Of a DNA stretch of 64,000 nt, positions 59,922 through 64,000 are shown piece after piece; positions within the stretch are counted from its first letter, which is position 1, and each line of letters opens with the position of its first letter. The stretch covers positions 27,576-91,575 of the forward strand of contig QGHH01000019.1 in NCBI GenBank assembly GCA_003640645.1. Direction: 5' to 3'. The translations under genes and the position numbers were made by a program. Source of the DNA: Fredinandcohnia aciditolerans (GTDB lineage: Bacteria > Bacillota > Bacilli > Bacillales > Bacillaceae_L). A model generated the notes under the pieces. It made no database searches. It had not been told where the DNA came from and saw nothing but the letters and a program-made list of their open reading frames with translations.

Positions 59922-62099
59922 TTGACACAGACATTGCAAACAAATGAAATGATGGTAAAAACCATCGCCAAAGAAATTGGAATTACAACAAAGCAAGTGC
60001 ATAGTGTGATTAACCTCTTAGATGAAGGCAATACCGTACCTTTTATTGCGCGTTATCGTAAAGAACTGACAGGTTCTTTAGATGAAGTACAAATTAAGGA
60101 TGTGCAAGAAAAATGGACGTATTTACAGAACCTTGAAACACGAAAAGAAGAGGTTATTCGACTTATTTCTGAACAAGGAAAGTTAACCGATGACCTTCAA
60201 GCAGAAATCATGAAATCGACAAAGCTGCAACAGGTTGAGGATTTATACAGACCATATAAGCAAAAGCGTCGTACAAAAGCGACCGTGGCAAAAGAAAAGG
60301 GACTCGAGCCACTTGCGGAATGGTTATATACTTTCCCGACGAATGTAGATGTTTTACAATATGCTACCGGGTTCATTTCAGAGGAAAAAGAGGTAATCAG
60401 TGCTGAAGATGCTATCCAGGGGGCTAAAGATATTATCGCTGAGTGGATATCGGACGACGCGACTTTCCGTCAATGGATCCGCAATGAAACCTTCAAACAA
60501 GGCACTATTGAAACAGCGGTAAAGGATCAAGAAAAAGACGAAAAAAATGTCTACGAAATGTACTATGAATACAAGGAACCTATTCATAAGGTAGTTCCAC
60601 ACCGTGTACTAGCGATGAATCGTGGAGAAAAAGAGGAAATCTTACGTGTATCAATTGAACCACCTCTTGACCGAATTATAACCTTCTTACATCGGAAAAT
60701 CTTAAAGAAGGAAAATTCACCGGTAACTCCATATATCGTAGAAACAATTGAAGATAGCTATAAACGCTTGATTCAGCCTTCAATTGAAAGAGAAATCCGA
60801 AAAGAGTTGACGGAGAAGGCAGAAGACAGAGCCATTCACATTTTCTCAGAAAACCTTCGTAATCTACTGTTACAGCCACCACTAAAAGGTAAGGTTGTTC
60901 TAGGAGTTGATCCTGCATATCGAACAGGATGTAAACTAGCTGCTGTTGATGAAACAGGGAAAGTTTTAAAAATAGATGTCATTTATCCGCACCCACCAGT
61001 GAATAAAAAAGAAGAAGCGGTTAAGAAGATCAAATCTATTCTACAAGAATTTAAGGTTGAAATGGTGGCGATCGGAAACGGTACAGCCTCAAGAGAAACA
61101 GAGCAATTTGTCGCTGATGTTTTAAAAGAAGTAAATCAAGAAATCTTCTATATTATCGTGAATGAAGCGGGTGCAAGTGTGTATTCAGCATCCGATATAG
61201 CACGAGAAGAGTTTCCAGATTTCCAGGTAGAAGAAAGAAGTGCTGTATCTATTGCAAGAAGACTTCAGGATCCATTGGCGGAACTAGTGAAAATAGATCC
61301 GAAGTCAGTAGGAGTAGGTCAATACCAGCATGATGTTTCACAGAAAAAATTAAATGACCAGCTTACTTTTGTTGTAGAAACAGTAGTTAACAAGGTTGGA
61401 GTCAATGTGAACACAGCATCCCCATCTTTATTACAATATGTAGCTGGCCTATCCAAAGCTGTAGCAAATAACATCGTCAAAAAACGTGAGGAACAAGGGA
61501 AGTTTTCGAACAGAAGTGAATTAAAGAACATTCCACGCCTAGGTGCAAAAACATATGAGCAATGTATCGGTTTCCTTCGTATTGTTGATGGTGATGAACC
61601 ATTAGACCGTACTGGAATTCACCCGGAAAACTACAAAGAAGTTAAGAAACTTCTTGCGAAATATGGTTTAACGAGTAATGACCTCGGTACGGATAATTTA
61701 AAAGAAGCCATTTCATCTATCGTGGCAGAAGAAGTGGCTGCAGAGATGGGAATTGGCGAAATCACCATTCACGATATTACAGAAGCGTTAGTGAGCCCTG
61801 AACGTGATCCGCGTGATGAGTTGGCAAAACCATTGCTTAAAAAAGACATCCTTAAGCTTGAAGACCTTGCGAAAGGAATGGAGCTTGAAGGAACCGTTCG
61901 AAATGTTGTAGACTTTGGAGCGTTTGTTGATATCGGAGTTAAGCAGGATGGCTTAGTCCATATCTCAAAACTAAGCAATAACTTCGTAAAACATCCACTT
62001 GATGTAGTATCAGTCGGAGATGTTGTAACAGTCTGGATAGATGACGTCGATGTTAAAAAAGGAAGAGTGGCATTAACAATGCTGCCGCCACAAAATTAA
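59922..62099 (+). CDS. tex: Tex-like RNA-binding transcription accessory protein
   Basis: A 725-aa cytoplasmic protein (YdcI in B. subtilis numbering). Domain order: N-terminal helical region, YqgF/RNase H-like domain (VVLGVDPAYRTGCKLAAVDE), helix-hairpin-helix region (LKNIPRLGAKTYEQCIGFLR), and a C-terminal S1 RNA-binding domain (GMELEGTVRNVVDFGAFVDI). TTG 59922 has GTAGGAGG upstream. Starts 55 bp after sigB and may be co-transcribed. Related to eukaryotic Spt6. Confidence 0.94.
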   Translation: MTQTLQTNEMMVKTIAKEIGITTKQVHSVINLLDEGNTVPFIARYRKELTGSLDEVQIKDVQEKWTYLQNLETRKEEVIRLISEQGKLTDDLQAEIMKSTKLQQVEDLYRPYKQKRRTKATVAKEKGLEPLAEWLYTFPTNVDVLQYATGFISEEKEVISAEDAIQGAKDIIAEWISDDATFRQWIRNETFKQGTIETAVKDQEKDEKNVYEMYYEYKEPIHKVVPHRVLAMNRGEKEEILRVSIEPPLDRIITFLHRKILKKENSPVTPYIVETIEDSYKRLIQPSIEREIRKELTEKAEDRAIHIFSENLRNLLLQPPLKGKVVLGVDPAYRTGCKLAAVDETGKVLKIDVIYPHPPVNKKEEAVKKIKSILQEFKVEMVAIGNGTASRETEQFVADVLKEVNQEIFYIIVNEAGASVYSASDIAREEFPDFQVEERSAVSIARRLQDPLAELVKIDPKSVGVGQYQHDVSQKKLNDQLTFVVETVVNKVGVNVNTASPSLLQYVAGLSKAVANNIVKKREEQGKFSNRSELKNIPRLGAKTYEQCIGFLRIVDGDEPLDRTGIHPENYKEVKKLLAKYGLTSNDLGTDNLKEAISSIVAEEVAAEMGIGEITIHDITEALVSPERDPRDELAKPLLKKDILKLEDLAKGMELEGTVRNVVDFGAFVDIGVKQDGLVHISKLSNNFVKHPLDVVSVGDVVTVWIDDVDVKKGRVALTMLPPQN

Positions 62100-62106
62100 A
62101 AAGTCT

Positions 62107-62137
62107 AAAACACTGCTCATGAGCAGTGTTTTTTTCT
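62107..62137 (+). terminator. Terminator of tex
   Basis: AAAACACTGCTC / GAGCAGTGTTTT stem and T-run. The left arm and loop also encode the last codons of cmpA on the other strand. Confidence 0.88.
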
Positions 62138-62230
62138 ATAAAAATACCAGCATTGATTTAATAATTTAATTTGGTATCGATTTTTCTCATAGTAGGCGCG
62201 TTTCATTTGGTTTTGAAGCCAAGTAGGCAT
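62117..62230 (-). CDS. cmpA: Cortex morphogenetic protein A
   Basis: A 37-aa sporulation protein. The sequence opens MPTWLQNQMKRAYYEKNRYQ and ends LNQCWYFYRKKHCS, matching B. subtilis CmpA as I remember it, including the C-terminal WYFYRKKHCS. CmpA delays cortex synthesis until the coat is properly built, acting with SpoIVA and ClpXP. GAGGAGG precedes ATG 62230. The place between tex and ydcK is as in B. subtilis. This also supports a spore-forming host. Confidence 0.9.
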   Translation of the reverse strand: MPTWLQNQMKRAYYEKNRYQIKLLNQCWYFYRKKHCS

Positions 62231-62382
62231 AGACTGAACCTCCTCGTTAATAAACTTTTACCCTCCAAAAAATAAAAAAATGATACTATAGTGATGAAGT
62301 TACCAAACTATAGGTTTGAGTATATATAGTGTATGCAGATACAGTAAGTCCTGTTCGAAAAGGATGGAATGGAGGAAAAAAC

Positions 62383-62844
62383 ATGGAACAGTTTGAACTA
62401 CAAAAAATAGTAGAAGAGGTTTCTTTAGAGCTGTTCGGTAAACCATTTCTTCATAAAGCCACTTTTAACAATCGATTACAAACTACAGGTGGAAGGTATC
62501 TTCTAAAGTCTCACAATATTGAACTGAATCCAAAGTATTATCAAGAACGTGGAATTGAAGAATTAGTTGGGATTATTAAGCATGAACTGTGTCATTATCA
62601 TTTGCATCTTGAGGGAAAAGGATATCAGCATCGCGATCGTGACTTTCGGAATCTCTTAAAGGCTGTGGACGCTCCGCGATTCTGTAAACCATTAGAATCT
62701 GTCACAAAAAGAAAGATGTCAAAGCAATACTTGTATACATGTACAGGCTGTGGGCTAGGATATGTAAGGAAAAGAAGAATCGACACAAAACGGTACGTTT
62801 GTGGAAAATGTTCAGGGAAATTAATGGAAGCAAAAAAAGTTTGA
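62383..62844 (+). CDS. ydcK: SprT-like metalloprotease-fold protein YdcK
   Basis: A 153-aa SprT family protein. HELCHYH carries the zinc site (His67, Glu68, His71). A C-terminal zinc ribbon is formed by YTCTGCG and [11 protein letters not shown] 62383 with TGGAGG upstream is preferred over an upstream GTG frame. Substrate unknown; eukaryotic Spartan relatives act on DNA-protein crosslinks. Confidence 0.92.
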   Translation: MEQFELQKIVEEVSLELFGKPFLHKATFNNRLQTTGGRYLLKSHNIELNPKYYQERGIEELVGIIKHELCHYHLHLEGKGYQHRDRDFRNLLKAVDAPRFCKPLESVTKRKMSKQYLYTCTGCGLGYVRKRRIDTKRYVCGKCSGKLMEAKKV

Positions 62845-62914
62845 CTCAGATTTAATCATGTGATAAAATATAAAAGTCGCCGCAAAAACGGTTGAAAGAA
62901 AAAAATAGATTCTC

Positions 62915-62943
62915 TTGACAACAAGGAAGTATGTTTTTATAAT
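62915..62943 (+). promoter_or_regulatory. Promoter of the tRNA cluster
   Basis: TTGACA (62915-62920), 17-bp spacer, TATAAT (62938-62943): full consensus, as expected for stable RNA genes. First tRNA begins 21 bp downstream. Confidence 0.88.
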
Positions 62944-62963
62944 AAGTAATGTCGTCACATTAT

Positions 62964-63038
62964 TCCGCAGTAGCTCAGTGGTAGAGCTATCGGCTGTTAA
63001 CCGATCGGTCGTAGGTTCGAGTCCTACCTGCGGAGCCA
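62964..63038 (+). tRNA. tRNA-Asn (GTT)
   Basis: Cloverleaf with acceptor TCCGCAG / CTGCGGA, anticodon GTT, T-arm GTTCGAGTC, encoded CCA. Confidence 0.96.
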
Positions 63039-63040
63039 AT

Positions 63041-63131
63041 GGGGAAGTACTCAAGTGGCTGAAGAGGCGCCCCTGCTAAGGGTGTAGGTCGCGTAAGCGG
63101 CGCGAGGGTTCAAATCCCTCCTTCTCCGCCA
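63041..63131 (+). tRNA. tRNA-Ser (GCT)
   Basis: Class II tRNA with long variable arm (GTCGCG..CGGC region); anticodon GCT, acceptor GGGGAAG / CTTCTCC, encoded CCA. Confidence 0.95.
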
Positions 63132-63141
63132 GATTTAAATT

Positions 63142-63213
63142 GGCCCGTTGGTCAAGCGGTTAAGACACCGCCCTTTCACGGCGGTAACACGGGTTCGAAT
63201 CCCGTACGGGTCA
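63142..63213 (+). tRNA. tRNA-Glu (TTC)
   Basis: Anticodon TTC, acceptor GGCCCGT / ACGGGTC, T-arm GTTCGAATC. CCA is not encoded (TACAATG follows the discriminator A). Confidence 0.95.
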
Positions 63214-63271
63214 TACAATGATGGGATGTAGGATTGAAAAATCTTACCTCCCATTTCTATCTCTTAAAAAT

Positions 63272-63347
63272 GGAGGATTAGCTCAGCTGGGAGAGCACCT
63301 GCCTTACAAGCAGGGGGTCGGCGGTTCGATCCCGTCATCCTCCACCA
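63272..63347 (+). tRNA. tRNA-Val (TAC)
   Basis: Acceptor GGAGGAT / ATCCTCC, anticodon TAC, encoded CCA. Confidence 0.96.
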
Positions 63348-63367
63348 TGAAACCTTTTATTATTTAG

Positions 63368-63442
63368 TGGGCTATAGCCAAGCGGTAAGGCAACGGACTT
63401 TGACTCCGTCATTCGTAGGTTCGAATCCTGCTAGCCCAGCCA
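63368..63442 (+). tRNA. tRNA-Gln (TTG)
   Basis: Acceptor TGGGCTA / TAGCCCA, anticodon TTG, encoded CCA. Confidence 0.95.
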
Positions 63443-63476
63443 TTTTGATTACGAACAGTTATCAAAAACATTGCAC

Positions 63477-63552
63477 GAGCCATTAGCTCAGTTGGTAGAG
63501 CATCTGACTTTTAATCAGAGGGTCGAAGGTTCGAGTCCTTCATGGCTCACCA
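63477..63552 (+). tRNA. tRNA-Lys (TTT)
   Basis: Acceptor GAGCCAT / ATGGCTC, anticodon TTT, encoded CCA. Confidence 0.96.
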
Positions 63553-63567
63553 TTTATTTCAATAAAT

Positions 63568-63648
63568 GCGGGTGTGGCGGAATTGGCAGACGCGCTAGAC
63601 TTAGGATCTAGTGTCTTTGACGTGGGGGTTCGAGTCCCTTCACCCGCA
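63568..63648 (+). tRNA. tRNA-Leu (TAG)
   Basis: Class II tRNA; acceptor GCGGGTG / CACCCGC, anticodon TAG, no encoded CCA (CTG follows the discriminator A). Confidence 0.94.
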
Positions 63649-63665
63649 CTGTGTTTAATGTATTA

Positions 63666-63752
<87 letters not shown>

Positions 63753-63774
63753 AAAAGTTTTTTTAAAAAAGTAC

Positions 63775-63803
63775 TTGCAATTATGTTTGCGAGATGCTAT
63801 TAT
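63775..63803 (+). promoter_or_regulatory. Internal promoter in the tRNA cluster
   Basis: TTGCAA (63775-63780), 17-bp spacer, TATTAT (63798-63803), placed in the largest gap of the cluster just before tRNA-Arg. Confidence 0.7.
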
Positions 63804-63838
63804 AGAAAAGTCGCTGATTTCAAATCACTGATAAATAT

Positions 63839-63915
<77 letters not shown>

Positions 63916-63923
63916 TTTTATAT

Positions 63924-64000
63924 CGGGAAGTAGCTCAGCTTGGTAGAGCACTTGGTTTGGGACCAAGGGGTCGCAGGTTCGAATCCTGTCTTCCCGACCA
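63924..64000 (+). tRNA. tRNA-Pro (TGG)
   Basis: Acceptor CGGGAAG / CTTCCCG, anticodon TGG, encoded CCA ending exactly at the window edge. The cluster may continue beyond. Confidence 0.95.

Noticed and set aside
63142-63213. tRNA-Glu as a defective gene because CCA is not encoded
   Set aside because: Stems and loops are intact; in Bacillus some tRNAs have CCA added after transcription. tRNA-Leu (TAG) here is the same.

Overview
The window looks like a chromosomal segment of a low-GC, spore-forming Firmicute of the Bacillaceae (Bacillus sensu lato). Nearly all genes read as vertically inherited Bacillus orthologues. The right third keeps the order known from B. subtilis: ddl, murF, cshA, ydbS, ydbT, rhomboid, acpS, ydcC, alr, ndoAI, ndoA, sigB, tex, cmpA, ydcK, then a tRNA cluster. 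No phage, insertion sequence, CRISPR or rRNA is visible.

Layout. 1-5.5 kb: the start of a MOSC protein, asparaginase, and proline biosynthesis (proC, proB, proA). 5.5-10.4 kb: a TetR repressor divergent from an SwrC-type RND pump, then an Mta-like MerR/TipA regulator. 10.5-11.7 kb: tandem array A. 11.8-16.5 kb: prolyl-4-hydroxylase-like enzyme, flavin reductase, membrane protein, and a YhaQ/YhaP ABC exporter. 16.7-22.4 kb: MBL hydrolase, cardiolipin synthase, PAP2 phosphatase, a dead response regulator, an SAM hydrolase, a 55-aa protein and a phosphoesterase. 22.5-26.9 kb: lipoprotein deacetylase, DUF6220 and DUF4097 genes, HxlR/CatE pair, GreA-like protein. 26.9-29.3 kb: T-box, array B, tyrS. 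29.4-38.7 kb: CAP lipoprotein, kynB, NagR-controlled GlcNAc uptake and use (nagP, array C, nagA, nagB, nagR, a TIM-barrel-like gene), VanZ. 39-49.4 kb: rhodanese, a MerR gene with a damaged start, CorC-type transporter, ddl, murF, esterase, cshA, array D. 49.5-62.8 kb: ydbS to ydcK. 62.9-64 kb: ten tRNAs.

How the genes work together. Cell envelope functions are prominent (ddl, murF, alr, cardiolipin synthase, PAP2, deacetylase, CAP lipoprotein), as is amino-sugar use under NagR. Several regulator-target pairs have operators that can be read directly: the TetR site in the swrC promoter spacer, the 19-bp-spacer MerR promoter, the palindrome at catE, and dre sites before nagP and nagA.

Most notable are non-coding. 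Four intergenic tandem arrays (A 10.5-11.7, B 27.4-28.0, C 33.2-34.4, D 47.8-49.4 kb) have different sequences but nearly the same 52-53 bp period, each unit able to form a hairpin. Array B lies inside the tyrS leader, between the T-box terminator and the gene. A separate ~100-250 bp dispersed element occurs five times, always upstream of a gene start and in the same orientation to it. sigB is an orphan: all rsb genes are missing, and an Fnr/Crp-type palindrome lies in front of it.
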